A stretch of DNA of 64,000 nucleotides from the NCBI RefSeq assembly GCF_000622005.1, contig NZ_JHWV01000007.1:62001-126000 (forward strand). Direction: 5' to 3'. Shown here one piece after another: positions 33,146 to 43,638 of the stretch. The stretch is from Anaerovibrio sp. RM50 (GTDB lineage: Bacteria; Bacillota; Negativicutes; Selenomonadales; Selenomonadaceae). Made by a program: the position numbers and the translations under genes. Each line of letters opens with the position of its first letter. Within the stretch, counting starts at the first letter, position 1. The notes under the pieces are model-generated. The model worked only from the letters and a program-made list of their open reading frames with translations, was not told the origin of the DNA and searched no databases.

Positions 33146-34183
33146 TCATTTTTCCATATAACGGTCCACAAAATCGCGAATTTCCTTGAAGGACTTCACA
33201 CTATCATCAAGCTCTGGAAGCAGAAGTGCAAAATCATGGGACATACCCGGATAAACTGTAAGGGTAACGTCTGTACCATCACCTGCGGCCTTTTGAGCCA
33301 ATGCTATGCTTTCATCCAAAAACAGCTCATATCCTCCAGCCTGTATCAGCATTGGTGGTAAGCCTGCCAGATCAGCATACATTGGCGACAGATGCACATC
33401 CTTGGCAGAAAGCCCCTTTCCATAAGACGGATTAAGGATTTCATTATACATACGCGGATTAATTTTTCCCAGTATCAAATCTCTATCAGCATTTTGCTTA
33501 CGAGATGGCAAATCAGTTTCAAAGGTAGCCCAGGGAGAAGCCAGTACCATTGCACCTGGCTGTGGCATATTGTGCTCGCGCAGATAAAGAGACAATTCCA
33601 GGGCCAGATTTCCCCCGGCAGAATCACCAAATACGACAATATCCTGAGGAGCGGTTCCTTTAGCCAGGATATCCTCATAGGCCCGAACTGCATCCTCCAA
33701 GGCAGCTGGATAGGTATTCTGCGGTGCAGTCCTGTAATCCACAATATAACCAGCCTTTGCATCAGTAAGAACCATCTGTTTTACACAGAATAAGCGATGT
33801 CCATCTCCCAAAGAATTAATATAGCCACCGCCGTGAAATTGCAATACGGTACGCTTAGATGTGGCAGAAGGATTATTCAACTGTTCCACAGGTAAATCAC
33901 CTAAGCTAAAGACTTTATAGTCCCAACCATCCGGTGCAGCAAAATTGGTCTTTGGAACTTGTCCATTTGTAGCTTTTGGGGTATTTGTCGCTGGCTGAAA
34001 AATCTTTCCCATTTTTTCTGCCACATAAGCCTGTTTTTCCTTATCAGCCATAATGATACCGGAATCGGGCAGCTTCCATGCTTCAGCTGCCTGCGCTGAC
34101 CAGCTTGAAACGGCAATTACTGTGCCAACAAAACCAGCAAACAGAATTCTGCACAATCTACCTTTGGCTTTCCACATTTTCAA
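33146..34183 (-). CDS. Exported HSL-family alpha/beta hydrolase (esterase)
   Basis: A 345-residue secreted esterase/lipase. The N-terminus MWKAKGRLCRILFAGFVGTV...AQAAEA is a signal peptide. The catalytic domain has the oxyanion HGGGYINS, nucleophile GDSAGGNLALEL, and an acid/His end with PPMLIQAGGYELF and GMSHDFALL. This is the hormone-sensitive-lipase group that cleaves short esters. Start either TTG 34183 or ATG 34177; both are possible behind AAAGGT. It is leftward, with a 93-bp gap to the TetR gene, probably its own unit. Confidence 0.88.
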   Translation of the reverse strand: MKMWKAKGRLCRILFAGFVGTVIAVSSWSAQAAEAWKLPDSGIIMADKEKQAYVAEKMGKIFQPATNTPKATNGQVPKTNFAAPDGWDYKVFSLGDLPVEQLNNPSATSKRTVLQFHGGGYINSLGDGHRLFCVKQMVLTDAKAGYIVDYRTAPQNTYPAALEDAVRAYEDILAKGTAPQDIVVFGDSAGGNLALELSLYLREHNMPQPGAMVLASPWATFETDLPSRKQNADRDLILGKINPRMYNEILNPSYGKGLSAKDVHLSPMYADLAGLPPMLIQAGGYELFLDESIALAQKAAGDGTDVTLTVYPGMSHDFALLLPELDDSVKSFKEIRDFVDRYMEK

Positions 34184-34355
34184 ATCACGCTACCTTTCAT
34201 GTCCCTTTACAATTAGCTATTAATATTTTAGGTATACCAGTTTAGGAATCTTCCAACTCTGTAATATAAAAATGACTTCGTGTCAGTTTTATTGTATATA
34301 AAAAACGTCACGGTGTCAATATAAAATAAAACTTCTTAAATGCAGTTTTAAACTC

Positions 34356-34404
34356 ATAAAAACACACCCATCTCACTAAACAAAGTCTAGCAAAACGGGT
34401 GTGC
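34356..34404 (-). terminator. Terminator of the rbs operon
   Basis: On the minus strand CACACCC pairs with GGGTGTG and is followed by TTTTTATG, 18 bp after the rbsK stop codon. Confidence 0.75.
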
Positions 34405-34421
34405 ATTTTATGTTACGCTAT

Positions 34422-35333
34422 TTATTTCTTCAGCTTATCAAACTCTTCCCTTGTAAGATAGGAATCCTGGGTGCCCTTGCGGGTTACGCTTAAGGACGCA
34501 TACTGGGAAGCTTCCTTCATGGCCTCAGGAATGTTCTGGGTGCGGGAATAGTTTTCCACGAAGCAGCCGATAAAGGAATCCCCGGCGCCAGTGGTGTCAA
34601 CGGCATCCACCTTGACGGCTGGAACTACCAGATAATCCTCCTTGGTGAGCCACATGGAGCCCTTGGAGCCCATGGTAACGATTACGTTCTTAAGGCCCTT
34701 GTCCACCAGTGTCTGGGCAGCCGCCTTGATCTCCTCAAGAGAGTTGGTTGGCATACCAGTGAGAATGGAAAGTTCAGTCTCGTTTGGCACGAAGAAATCG
34801 CAGAGACAAGCCTTCTCGATGGAAAGCTCCTTGCTGGCAGGAGCAGGGTTCAGGAGAACCGGGACATTATGCTTCTTGCCCATATCAATGGCGGCATAGA
34901 CAGTCTCCAGAGGAACCTCCAGCTGCAGCACTATAAGGCCGCATTCCTTCAAGGCATCCTCAGCATCCTCAATAACCTCAGGAGTAAGGCACGCATTGGC
35001 TCCCTTGTGAATGAGGATACGGTTCTGGGAGGACTCGTCCACCAAAATTGTAGCCACGCCATTGGCAACGCCAGTGGCAGTCCACACATAATCCGTATTG
35101 ATGTTATTCTCAAGGAAGTTGTCCATGGACTTTTCACCAAAGAGGTCATCGCCGATGGCGGTAACCATCATAACATCAGCGCCAAGCTTCCCCGCAGCCA
35201 CAGCCTGATTGGCACCCTTGCCGCCGCAGGCGGTGTGAAAGCCCGTGGCTTCCCTGGTTTCCCCAGCCTCGGGAATCTTATCAGTGTAGGATACAACATC
35301 CATATTTGTTGAACCGATAACTGCAATCTTCAT
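34422..35333 (-). CDS. rbsK: Ribokinase
   Basis: A 303-residue PfkB-family ribokinase that phosphorylates D-ribose at O5. Seen: N-terminal GSTNMDVVSYTDKIPEAGET, GGKGANQAVAAGKLGADV (38-55), the LNPAPA loop, VTMGSKGS, and the ATP/catalytic DTTGAGDSFIGCFVEN. The length is full. It closes the sugar operon after rbsR (10-bp gap) with a terminator downstream. A partial copy of this gene lies at 28231-28860. If the operon substrate is not ribose, the kinase may have a related specificity. Confidence 0.93.
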   Translation of the reverse strand: MKIAVIGSTNMDVVSYTDKIPEAGETREATGFHTACGGKGANQAVAAGKLGADVMMVTAIGDDLFGEKSMDNFLENNINTDYVWTATGVANGVATILVDESSQNRILIHKGANACLTPEVIEDAEDALKECGLIVLQLEVPLETVYAAIDMGKKHNVPVLLNPAPASKELSIEKACLCDFFVPNETELSILTGMPTNSLEEIKAAAQTLVDKGLKNVIVTMGSKGSMWLTKEDYLVVPAVKVDAVDTTGAGDSFIGCFVENYSRTQNIPEAMKEASQYASLSVTRKGTQDSYLTREEFDKLKK

Positions 35334-35342
35334 ATAATCACC

Positions 35343-36347
35343 TTATCTTTTTAATTTACCCACGCTGCCCCTTATAACCAGATTGTTGTAGAGTCTGGTA
35401 CATGAATGGGCCTCGTTGCGGTTTTGGATCTGCTCCACCAGACGGCGCACAGCAAGACGTCCCATGGCCTTGATGTCCACGCTGATGGTGGTCAGCCCCG
35501 GGGAGAAGGCCTCTCCCAAAGTAATATCATCGAAGCCGATTATTGAAATGTCCTCGGGAATGGAAAATCCATTTTTCTGCAGGGCCTGCATGGCCCCCAA
35601 GGCAATCATATCATTATCGGCAAAAAATGCGGTTGGCATTTCTCTGCCTTCTGCAATATAACGGTTTAGCCCTTCAAAGGCACCCACCACATTTGGCTTC
35701 ACATTGAACACCAGATTCTTGTCCATGGTCAAGCCGTTTTCCCACAACGTCCGATTAAAGCTCCGTCCTCTGGCAACGAAGTTTCTGATACGGGTATCCC
35801 CCTGGAGATAGCCAATCTTGGTGTGGCCGTTCTCCAGCAGATACTTCACAGCCTTTGATACGGAATCCTCGTTGTCCATAAGGACAGTATCAAAATTCAG
35901 GGATTCAAAATAATTATCCACCATCACCAGAGGAATGCTGGCATCCTCAAAGATACGGGCATCCTCCTCGCTCATTTCGGTGCCCACCAGCAATACCGCC
36001 GATGATGTGTCATTTAAAAGCTCACGGACATTGTCCTCAAAATCGCTATGATGCCGGTAAAGATTCACAATAGAAACATCGTAGCCCGAACGCCTGCTTT
36101 CAGCCTCAATGCTGTCCAGCAGCGTGGAAAAAAATGGTGATTCGTTAAATACCTCTCCACTGTCGCGGTAAGTAACCATCTTGATACGCTTGATTTTCTC
36201 ATCCTTGATATAGCCGTTTTCCCGGGCTATTTTGATGATTTTCTCAGCTGTATCCTTGTTCACTCCCCGCTTATTACTAAGGGCATTGGAAACCGTCGCT
36301 ACAGAAAAACCAGATAATTCACTGATTTTCTTTATATTTACCTTCAT
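35343..36347 (-). CDS. rbsR: LacI-family regulator (RbsR-type)
   Basis: A 334-residue LacI-type repressor: HTH KISELSGFSVATVSNALSNK (8-27) with hinge region, then a periplasmic-binding-like sensor (NESPFFSTLLDSIEAESRRS, VDNYFESLNFDTVLMDNEDS, FFADNDMIALGAMQALQKNG, IIGFDDITLGEAFSPGLTTI). It probably binds the pentose and controls the operon, for which the AAACGTTT palindrome at 41174 is a candidate site. It lies between rbsD and rbsK. Confidence 0.9.
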   Translation of the reverse strand: MKVNIKKISELSGFSVATVSNALSNKRGVNKDTAEKIIKIARENGYIKDEKIKRIKMVTYRDSGEVFNESPFFSTLLDSIEAESRRSGYDVSIVNLYRHHSDFEDNVRELLNDTSSAVLLVGTEMSEEDARIFEDASIPLVMVDNYFESLNFDTVLMDNEDSVSKAVKYLLENGHTKIGYLQGDTRIRNFVARGRSFNRTLWENGLTMDKNLVFNVKPNVVGAFEGLNRYIAEGREMPTAFFADNDMIALGAMQALQKNGFSIPEDISIIGFDDITLGEAFSPGLTTISVDIKAMGRLAVRRLVEQIQNRNEAHSCTRLYNNLVIRGSVGKLKR

Positions 36348-36357
36348 AGCGGTCCCC

Positions 36358-36753
36358 TTAAAATACTACGCCAGCCCTCAAAATAACATTTGCATACGGA
36401 CTAAACTCACCTGTGCGGATGGCGAACTTCACCTGTGCGGAGAATTCCTTCAAAGCATCATGTGGCATGGATTCATGCTCAATGCCAGGAAGCTTTTCTC
36501 CCACGTAAGCCTTAAGCTTTGGATTTTTCTCATCCATTTCATCAGCCAGGAAATAGTATTCCACTTCCATCTCAGTAAGCAGGGCATCAAGGGTCTGCTT
36601 AAAGGTTGGAATACCAGGAACCAGTGCCATATCTACAATAGTAACGCCCTCCGGAATAGGCATTCCGGCGTCACCAATCATAACCAAATCCTTATGACCC
36701 AACCCAGCCACCAGATAGGAAAGGTCTGCATTTAAAATTCCGGTCTTTTTCAT
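36358..36753 (-). CDS. rbsD: D-ribose pyranase
   Basis: A 131-residue RbsD: KKTGILNADLSYLVAGLGHK with the conserved His, VMIGDAGMPIPEG, PHDALKEFSAQVKFAIRTGE and the C-terminal SPYANVILRAGVVF. It interconverts pyranose and furanose forms of ribose so that the kinase can use it. Its presence argues that ribose, or a sugar with like ring chemistry, is among the substrates. Gaps of about 10 and 32 bp to its operon neighbours. Confidence 0.95.
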   Translation of the reverse strand: MKKTGILNADLSYLVAGLGHKDLVMIGDAGMPIPEGVTIVDMALVPGIPTFKQTLDALLTEMEVEYYFLADEMDEKNPKLKAYVGEKLPGIEHESMPHDALKEFSAQVKFAIRTGEFSPYANVILRAGVVF

Positions 36754-36785
36754 AATAATCGCCTCGTATTTTTCTGCTTTTCAAA

Positions 36786-37823
36786 TTAGTCCTTGGATTC
36801 GTTGCGGGCCTGGAGAGCCATCTTGGCCTCCATGTTGCGCTGGAACTGGTCAATGATTACGGCCAGGATAATTACGAGACCCTTGATAATCATCTGCCAG
36901 AACTCGGATACACCGCACATAACCATACCATCGGAAATTACACCGATAACGAAAGCACCGACGATGGTTCCGCCAATAGTACCGATACCACCGGCCATGG
37001 AAGTACCACCAAGTACAGCCGCAGCGATGGCGTTCATTTCCCAGGTCTCACCGGTGGCAGGATGTGCTGCCTCCAGCTGTGATGCAGTAATAAGACCTAC
37101 GATAGCGGCGCATACTGCGGAGAAAATGTATACCAGAATTTTAACCTTATCAACCTTTACACCGGAAAGCTTTGCGGCCTTCTCGTTACCGCCGATGGCG
37201 AAAATGTGCCAGCCGAATACGGTCTTTTTCAGAAGAATATGGGCAATGATGGCAATAACCACCAGAATCAATGCACCAACAGGAATCTCGGCGATGCGGC
37301 TTCCAAAGAAGCTGAAGCCCGTATTTCCCAACGCCTCGTTACCAGCCAGGCTGGAATAGGTTGCACCATTGGAATGGAGCATTGCCCAACCACGGGCCAT
37401 GTACATGGTACCCAGAGTTGCGATAAATGGTGCTACACCAAACTTGGTGATGATAATACCATTCAGCCAGCCGATAAAGGCACCCACAATAATGGTGAGA
37501 ATAACTACCAGAGGAACGCTGAAGTAAAGGGTTACTCCTGCAAACTGGAGAGTTACACCATTCTGAAGCATACCGCCGGCAATCATGCCGGCCAGACCAA
37601 CCACGGCACCAACCGACAAGTCGATACCGCCCGTAATAATTACGTAGGTCATGCCGATGGCCAGAATACCATAAAGTGCCACGTGCTTTGCAAGGAGCAG
37701 CAAAGTGTTGGTAGAAAGGAAATTGTCATTTGCCACGCTGAAGAAAATCAGCAGCAGCACCAATACGATCAAGGTACGGCCCTTCAGGAGGGTCATCATC
37801 ATTGATGTTTTATCTTTAAACAT
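36786..37823 (-). CDS. rbsC: Ribose-type ABC transporter permease
   Basis: A 345-residue integral membrane permease of the RbsC/BPD_transp_2 family with about 8-10 hydrophobic segments. Family motifs seen: IITGGIDLSVGAVVGLAGMI, FVIGVISDGMVMCGVSEFWQ, VLGGTSMAGGIGTIGGTIVG. It forms the channel for sugar brought by RbsB, powered by RbsA. It is 20 bp downstream of rbsA. Confidence 0.93.
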   Translation of the reverse strand: MFKDKTSMMMTLLKGRTLIVLVLLLIFFSVANDNFLSTNTLLLLAKHVALYGILAIGMTYVIITGGIDLSVGAVVGLAGMIAGGMLQNGVTLQFAGVTLYFSVPLVVILTIIVGAFIGWLNGIIITKFGVAPFIATLGTMYMARGWAMLHSNGATYSSLAGNEALGNTGFSFFGSRIAEIPVGALILVVIAIIAHILLKKTVFGWHIFAIGGNEKAAKLSGVKVDKVKILVYIFSAVCAAIVGLITASQLEAAHPATGETWEMNAIAAAVLGGTSMAGGIGTIGGTIVGAFVIGVISDGMVMCGVSEFWQMIIKGLVIILAVIIDQFQRNMEAKMALQARNESKD

Positions 37824-37843
37824 TTTAAGTTATCCACCCTTCT

Positions 37844-39397
37844 TTAATTCTTCTTCCCGGAGTTATGCCCCTCATAGGAAGCCATAACAAGTCTGTCCTC
37901 TGTGATTTCATCTCCTGCCAGCTCAGCAGTCTTGATGCCATTGGAGAGGACTATGATGCGGTCTGCAATGGATTTAATCTCCTCCAGCTCAGAGGAAACT
38001 ACCAGCAGGGAAAGACCTGCATCGGCGAAATGATTCATTATTTCAAATACATCGGTCTTGGCACCGATATCGATACCACGGGATGGCTCATCCAGAAGAA
38101 GAATCTTTGGATTAGTCATGATGCCCTTGCCAATTACCACCTTCTGCTGGTTACCACCAGAGAGGGAAAGAATTGGCAGGCGCTTATCAGCAACCTTAAT
38201 GTGGATCTCGTCGATAATCTTGTCAATGTTGGCCTCTTCCTCCTTGCTCTTGAGGAAAATGCCCTTGGCATAATTTTTAAGACTGGACAGAGACAGATTC
38301 TTGCCAATGTCCATGGTCTGAACCAGGCCCTCACGCTGTCTGTCCTCAGGAATAAGGGCGAAGCCCCGGTCAATCTGCTCGGTGATACTCTTGATATTCA
38401 AGGTCTCACCGTTAAGGATAACCTCTCCCGTGTGCTCCGGACGAAGGCCCATTATGCACTCAAATATCTCGGTACGTCCCGCACCCATAAGTCCGTAAAT
38501 ACCAAGGATTTCGCCTTTTTTCAGCTTGAAGCTGACCTTGTCAAGGAGCCAGCCGCCGCCCTTCTTAGGAAGTGAAAGGTCTTTAACTTCAAGAACTGTT
38601 TCCCTGGAGGACCAGTCAATATCCCCATCACGCTTAGGATAGCTCTTGCCCTTGCCCACCATCTTCTGAACAATCCAGGAGATATCAATGTCCTCAACGG
38701 CTGCACTATCCACCAGCTTGCCGTCACGAAGAACGGTTACATAGTCACCGATCTGCATAATTTCCTCCAGACGATGGGAGATATAAACGATGGAAATGCC
38801 CTCGGCTGTCAGCTCACGCATAATCTTAAAGAGAACCTGTACCTCCTGCTCGCTGAGGGAGGAAGTAGGCTCGTCCATAATCAAAATCTTCAGATCATCC
38901 TGAATCAGATTACGGGCAATCTCAATCATCTGCTGCTGACCTACGCGGAGGTCACCTACGATAGTATGAGGATCAAGTGGATGCTGGAGCTTTTCCATTA
39001 TCCGCTTTGTTTCCTTGATATGATATTCATTATCCAGACCAACGGAGCCCTTTTTGCGCTCCTTGGCCATGAAAATATTCTGATATACCGCAAGGTTAGG
39101 GAACAGATTCAGCTCCTGATGAATAATGCCGATGCCATGCTCTCTGGCCTCAGTTACATCATCAAAATGAACCTTCTCCTCACCCATGAACAGCTCGCCT
39201 TCAGACTCCTGCTCAATTCCGGCTATTATCTTCATAAGAGTGGATTTACCAGCACCATTCTCACCAATAAGTACATTTACCTTGCCCTTGTACACATTGA
39301 AGGAAACCTCGTCCAAGGCTTTGGTACCCGGATAAATCTTGCTGATTTTTTCAGCGTGAAGGCAAACATCAGGCCCATTTGTTATATTGACTGCCAT
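37844..39397 (-). CDS. rbsA: Ribose-type ABC transporter ATP-binding protein
   Basis: A 517-residue tandem ATPase of the RbsA/MglA class. The first domain has GENGAGKST (Walker A), VGQQQMIEIARNL (signature) and LIMDEPTSSL; the second has the degenerate P-loop GLMGAGRTE, LSGGNQQKVVIGKGI and LLLDEPSRGIDIG. It couples ATP hydrolysis to sugar import. It is 15 bp downstream of the DUF2291 gene, with AAGGAGG before the ATG. Confidence 0.95.
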   Translation of the reverse strand: MAVNITNGPDVCLHAEKISKIYPGTKALDEVSFNVYKGKVNVLIGENGAGKSTLMKIIAGIEQESEGELFMGEEKVHFDDVTEAREHGIGIIHQELNLFPNLAVYQNIFMAKERKKGSVGLDNEYHIKETKRIMEKLQHPLDPHTIVGDLRVGQQQMIEIARNLIQDDLKILIMDEPTSSLSEQEVQVLFKIMRELTAEGISIVYISHRLEEIMQIGDYVTVLRDGKLVDSAAVEDIDISWIVQKMVGKGKSYPKRDGDIDWSSRETVLEVKDLSLPKKGGGWLLDKVSFKLKKGEILGIYGLMGAGRTEIFECIMGLRPEHTGEVILNGETLNIKSITEQIDRGFALIPEDRQREGLVQTMDIGKNLSLSSLKNYAKGIFLKSKEEEANIDKIIDEIHIKVADKRLPILSLSGGNQQKVVIGKGIMTNPKILLLDEPSRGIDIGAKTDVFEIMNHFADAGLSLLVVSSELEEIKSIADRIIVLSNGIKTAELAGDEITEDRLVMASYEGHNSGKKN

Positions 39398-39412
39398 TTG
39401 CAGTTGCCTCCT

Positions 39413-40054
39413 TTACTTAACAATTAATTCTGCTGGGGTTACGAGAATTTCGTCTGGCTTGTCCACAGTGAATGCGCCAGTGAATTCAATGGTCTTGCCC
39501 TTGAGCTCAGTAACCTTTGCTGGCTCAATTACATCCTTTGCCACAACGTCATGAATGCTCTGGGATATCTTAGCCCAATCAACCTGATTGGTGTAATCTT
39601 CATATTTAATAAAGCTGAGGCTGTCGCGGATAGCTGCGCCCTTGAATACGCTGCCGATCTGGAGCTTAACCACCATTGGGCCGCTGTATCCATCCAGCTG
39701 AACAGTCATATAACCAGCCTTCTTTTCGGTGTTAACCTCGGTAACCTGGCCCTTGCCCTTTACAACAAAGCTCAGCTCGCCGGAATCACCCATGGAATAT
39801 TTACCGTACTTGCCTGCTACGGCCTTCAAATTGCCATTTGCTTCATTGAGAAGCGTTGGCAGATCAACTGCTTTTTCCTTCAATTCTGGAACAGCCTGGG
39901 AAGCCCAGATGGCCTCAACAGACTCAGCAGCATTAAATGCCTTGTTGCCGGTAACCTCATCCTCATGACCGATCTGCACAACCTTTACGCAGCCAGTAAG
40001 AGAAAATACCATTACCAGACAGATCATTAAAATTAAACTGATTCTCTTCTTCAT
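39413..40054 (-). CDS. DUF2291-family lipoprotein
   Basis: A 213-residue lipoprotein: MKKRISLILMICLVMVFSLT ending in GCVKV gives signal peptide and lipobox. The remainder (ELSFVVKGKGQVTEVNTEKK, GAAIRDSLSFIKYEDYTNQV, KGKTIEFTGAFTVDKPDEI) matches DUF2291, which is found almost only inside ABC operons for pentoses and other sugars. It may assist substrate capture. The ATG at 40054 is chosen for GAGGAG upstream. Confidence 0.85.
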   Translation of the reverse strand: MKKRISLILMICLVMVFSLTGCVKVVQIGHEDEVTGNKAFNAAESVEAIWASQAVPELKEKAVDLPTLLNEANGNLKAVAGKYGKYSMGDSGELSFVVKGKGQVTEVNTEKKAGYMTVQLDGYSGPMVVKLQIGSVFKGAAIRDSLSFIKYEDYTNQVDWAKISQSIHDVVAKDVIEPAKVTELKGKTIEFTGAFTVDKPDEILVTPAELIVK

Positions 40055-40144
40055 AATTGTGTACTCCTCGTTTTCCAATTTTCTAAGGAAAGAGGGTGAA
40101 CCGCCTATTGTCCACCCTCACCTTTGCTCTTTATACCTTAAGAA

Positions 40145-41181
<1,037 letters not shown>

Positions 41182-41222
41182 ATGATTTATCAGGTTTAGG
41201 CTCCCTGCTAAATCCAATAATA

Positions 41223-42707
41223 TTATGTACGAGCCAATGTTCTCCCTATTGCGCTCTCCCAACCGGATTTCAATTGGTTCCTTCGGTCCTGACTCATACC
41301 CGACACATAACTAATTCGCGATATTTCGTCAAAAACCTTCTTATTATCATAAATTCCTACAGAAATTCCCGCAGCGTATGCTGCACCCATGGCAGAAAGC
41401 TCCTCGGAATCAGGAACCTCCACTGGTCTGTCAAGAATATCCGCCTGGAATTGCATGAGATAATCATTTCTGGTTGGCCCTCCGTCAACACGGAGTCCCT
41501 TCAGGGTCTTACCAGATTCTTCCTCCATCAGGGTGGCGATATCGGAAATCTGATAAGCTATGGAATCAACCACTGCCCTTACCAGCTCTGATTTCCCAGT
41601 TACACGGGTAATCCCCGTAAACAGGCCCGTGGACTCGCTGTCCCAATAAGGGGCTCCCAGCCCTGAAAAGGCGGGAACGAAGTAGGTCTTGTCGGCTGGA
41701 TTTGCCTTCTTGGCCAGTGCTGCGGTTTCCGCCGCACTTTCTATAAGCTCAACGTTATCCTTGAGCCATGTAATGGAGGCCCCAGTGTAATTTATGTTGC
41801 CCTCCAGAACGTACTCCGGCTTGCCGTCAAGGCTCCAGGCCAGGGAAGTAACAAGTCCTTTCTGACTGGTTATTGGTTTTTCACCAATATTCATCATTAC
41901 AGATGACCCGGTACCGTAGGTGGCCTTGATCATGCCCGGCAAGTGACACCCCTGGCCGTAAAGGGCCGCATGGGAATCCCCAAATACCCCGTGAATCGGC
42001 ACTGCTGTGTCAAAGAGTCCCCCAAAGTCCGTGGTTCCATACAAAGCATTGGAATCGCAGACCTCAGGCAGGGCCGAAGCCTTAATGCCAAAGGCATTGC
42101 TGATTTCCTCATCCCATTTTAGAGTGTTTATGTTAAACAGCTCTGTACGGGAAGCATTGGAATAATCGGTTTTGTGGACCTTGCCATTGGTGAGCTTGTA
42201 CACCAGCCAGCTGTCCATGGTGCCCACTGCCAGCTTGTCCTCTTCCATCAAGGACTTTGCCTCGCCTACATTTTCTATGATCCAGGCCAGCTTGGCGGCG
42301 GAGAAATACGGGGATAAGGCAAGACCAGTATGGGCCTTCACCTTTTCACCAAAGCCATCCTTGTCCAGTCTCTGGCAGATGGCGGTGCCTCTGGCACATT
42401 GCCACACAATGGCGTTGTACACGGGCTTTCCGCTTTCCCTGTTCCAGGCCACGGAGGTTTCCCGCTGGTTGCTGATACCAACTGCTGCAATATCCTTGCT
42501 GGCCACATTGGTTTCAGCCAAAAGCTCTTTGGTAATTTCCAGGAGATTATTCCAGATTTCCTCGGGATCATGCTCTACCCAGCCCCGTTCATCCACTATC
42601 TGACGGTGCCCCTTGTCCACGCGGCAAACGGCTTTACCCTTTTCGTCAAAGAGAAGAACCTTGGTGCCCTGGGTGCTCTGATCTATTCCTAAAATGTATT
42701 TGGCCAT
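41223..42707 (-). CDS. FGGY-family carbohydrate kinase
   Basis: A 494-residue FGGY kinase with glycerol-kinase-like sequence: GIDQSTQGTKVLLFDEKGKA, NQRETSVAWNRESGKPVYNA, IVWQCARG, GTMDSWLVYKLT, FGDSHAALYGQGC, YGTGSSVMMNIGE, and LRVDGGPTRNDYLMQFQADI. It phosphorylates a polyol or ketose. It lies between a split transketolase and rbsB, so a ketopentose such as ribulose, xylulose or apulose fits the pathway better than glycerol. The exact substrate cannot be read from the sequence. Confidence 0.88.
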   Translation of the reverse strand: MAKYILGIDQSTQGTKVLLFDEKGKAVCRVDKGHRQIVDERGWVEHDPEEIWNNLLEITKELLAETNVASKDIAAVGISNQRETSVAWNRESGKPVYNAIVWQCARGTAICQRLDKDGFGEKVKAHTGLALSPYFSAAKLAWIIENVGEAKSLMEEDKLAVGTMDSWLVYKLTNGKVHKTDYSNASRTELFNINTLKWDEEISNAFGIKASALPEVCDSNALYGTTDFGGLFDTAVPIHGVFGDSHAALYGQGCHLPGMIKATYGTGSSVMMNIGEKPITSQKGLVTSLAWSLDGKPEYVLEGNINYTGASITWLKDNVELIESAAETAALAKKANPADKTYFVPAFSGLGAPYWDSESTGLFTGITRVTGKSELVRAVVDSIAYQISDIATLMEEESGKTLKGLRVDGGPTRNDYLMQFQADILDRPVEVPDSEELSAMGAAYAAGISVGIYDNKKVFDEISRISYVSGMSQDRRNQLKSGWESAIGRTLART

Positions 42708-42708
42708 A

Positions 42709-43638
42709 TCACAGCTGCTCCGTTACTGTCTTAACAATACCTTCAGCATCAAGACCATAATACTTGAAAATTTCTCTTGATTTGCCCGTTACCACAGGAG
42801 CATCCGGCAAGGTGAGATTTACCACCTTAACAGGAGCGTTGGCTGAGGTAATCTGAGCCACCATGGAGCCCATACCACCATACATGGTGTGCTCCTCCAC
42901 AGTTACAATGAGCTTGGTTTCCTTGGCAGCCTTGATGATTGCATCCTTGTCAATTGGCTTTACGCAATACATATCAAGAACCCTTGTGGAAATGCCCTTG
43001 CCGCTGAGCTCCTCAGCCGCTGCCTTGGCATCTCCCACCAGCTCACCGCAGGCGATAATGGTAACGTCAGTGCCATCCTTTACCAGAGTAGCCTTGTCCA
43101 GCTCGAAAGGAACATTGCCTTCCTCGTACACATCCTCAACGGCATTACGGCCAATGCGGATATAGGCTGGCTTTTCATCCTTTAATACGCTTCTGATCAA
43201 AGCCTCTGTCTGAAAACGGTCACTTGGGAGATATACCCTCATATTAGGCATGGAGCCCATAGTTGCAATATCGGTTGCGGAATGATGGGTCATGCCCAAA
43301 GCTCCGTAGCTTACGCCACCGCTGATACCGATAAGCTTTACGTTGGTATTGGAATAAGCCACATCCACCTTGGCCTGTTCCATACTTCTGGTGGAAAGGA
43401 AGCTGGCCGGGGATACGGCAAATGGCTTCTTGCCGCAAGATGCCAGACCCGCGGAAATGCCCACCAGATTCTGCTCTGCAATACCTACCTCCACGAACTG
43501 CTCAGGACGCTGCTCGGCGTAGGATTTCATTCCCGCAGAACCTCTGGAATCACTGCACAGAACGATAATATCCTTGTCCTTTGCGGATTCCTCCAAAAGA
43601 ACGTCATTGATGACCTGCTTATTAGCTATCTTGTTCAT
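42709..43638 (-). CDS. Transketolase C-terminal subunit
   Basis: A 309-residue protein with the pyrimidine-binding and C-terminal domains of transketolase (VEVGIAEQNLVGISAGLASC, GVSYGALGMTHHSATDIATM, YIRIGR, VDEEHTMYGGMGS-like VTVEEHTMYGGMG). It complements the N-terminal subunit at 43635-44453, which overlaps its start by 4 bp. Together they form a ThDP-dependent enzyme that moves two-carbon units between sugar phosphates. Split transketolases are common in Firmicutes sugar operons. Confidence 0.92.
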   Translation of the reverse strand: MNKIANKQVINDVLLEESAKDKDIIVLCSDSRGSAGMKSYAEQRPEQFVEVGIAEQNLVGISAGLASCGKKPFAVSPASFLSTRSMEQAKVDVAYSNTNVKLIGISGGVSYGALGMTHHSATDIATMGSMPNMRVYLPSDRFQTEALIRSVLKDEKPAYIRIGRNAVEDVYEEGNVPFELDKATLVKDGTDVTIIACGELVGDAKAAAEELSGKGISTRVLDMYCVKPIDKDAIIKAAKETKLIVTVEEHTMYGGMGSMVAQITSANAPVKVVNLTLPDAPVVTGKSREIFKYYGLDAEGIVKTVTEQL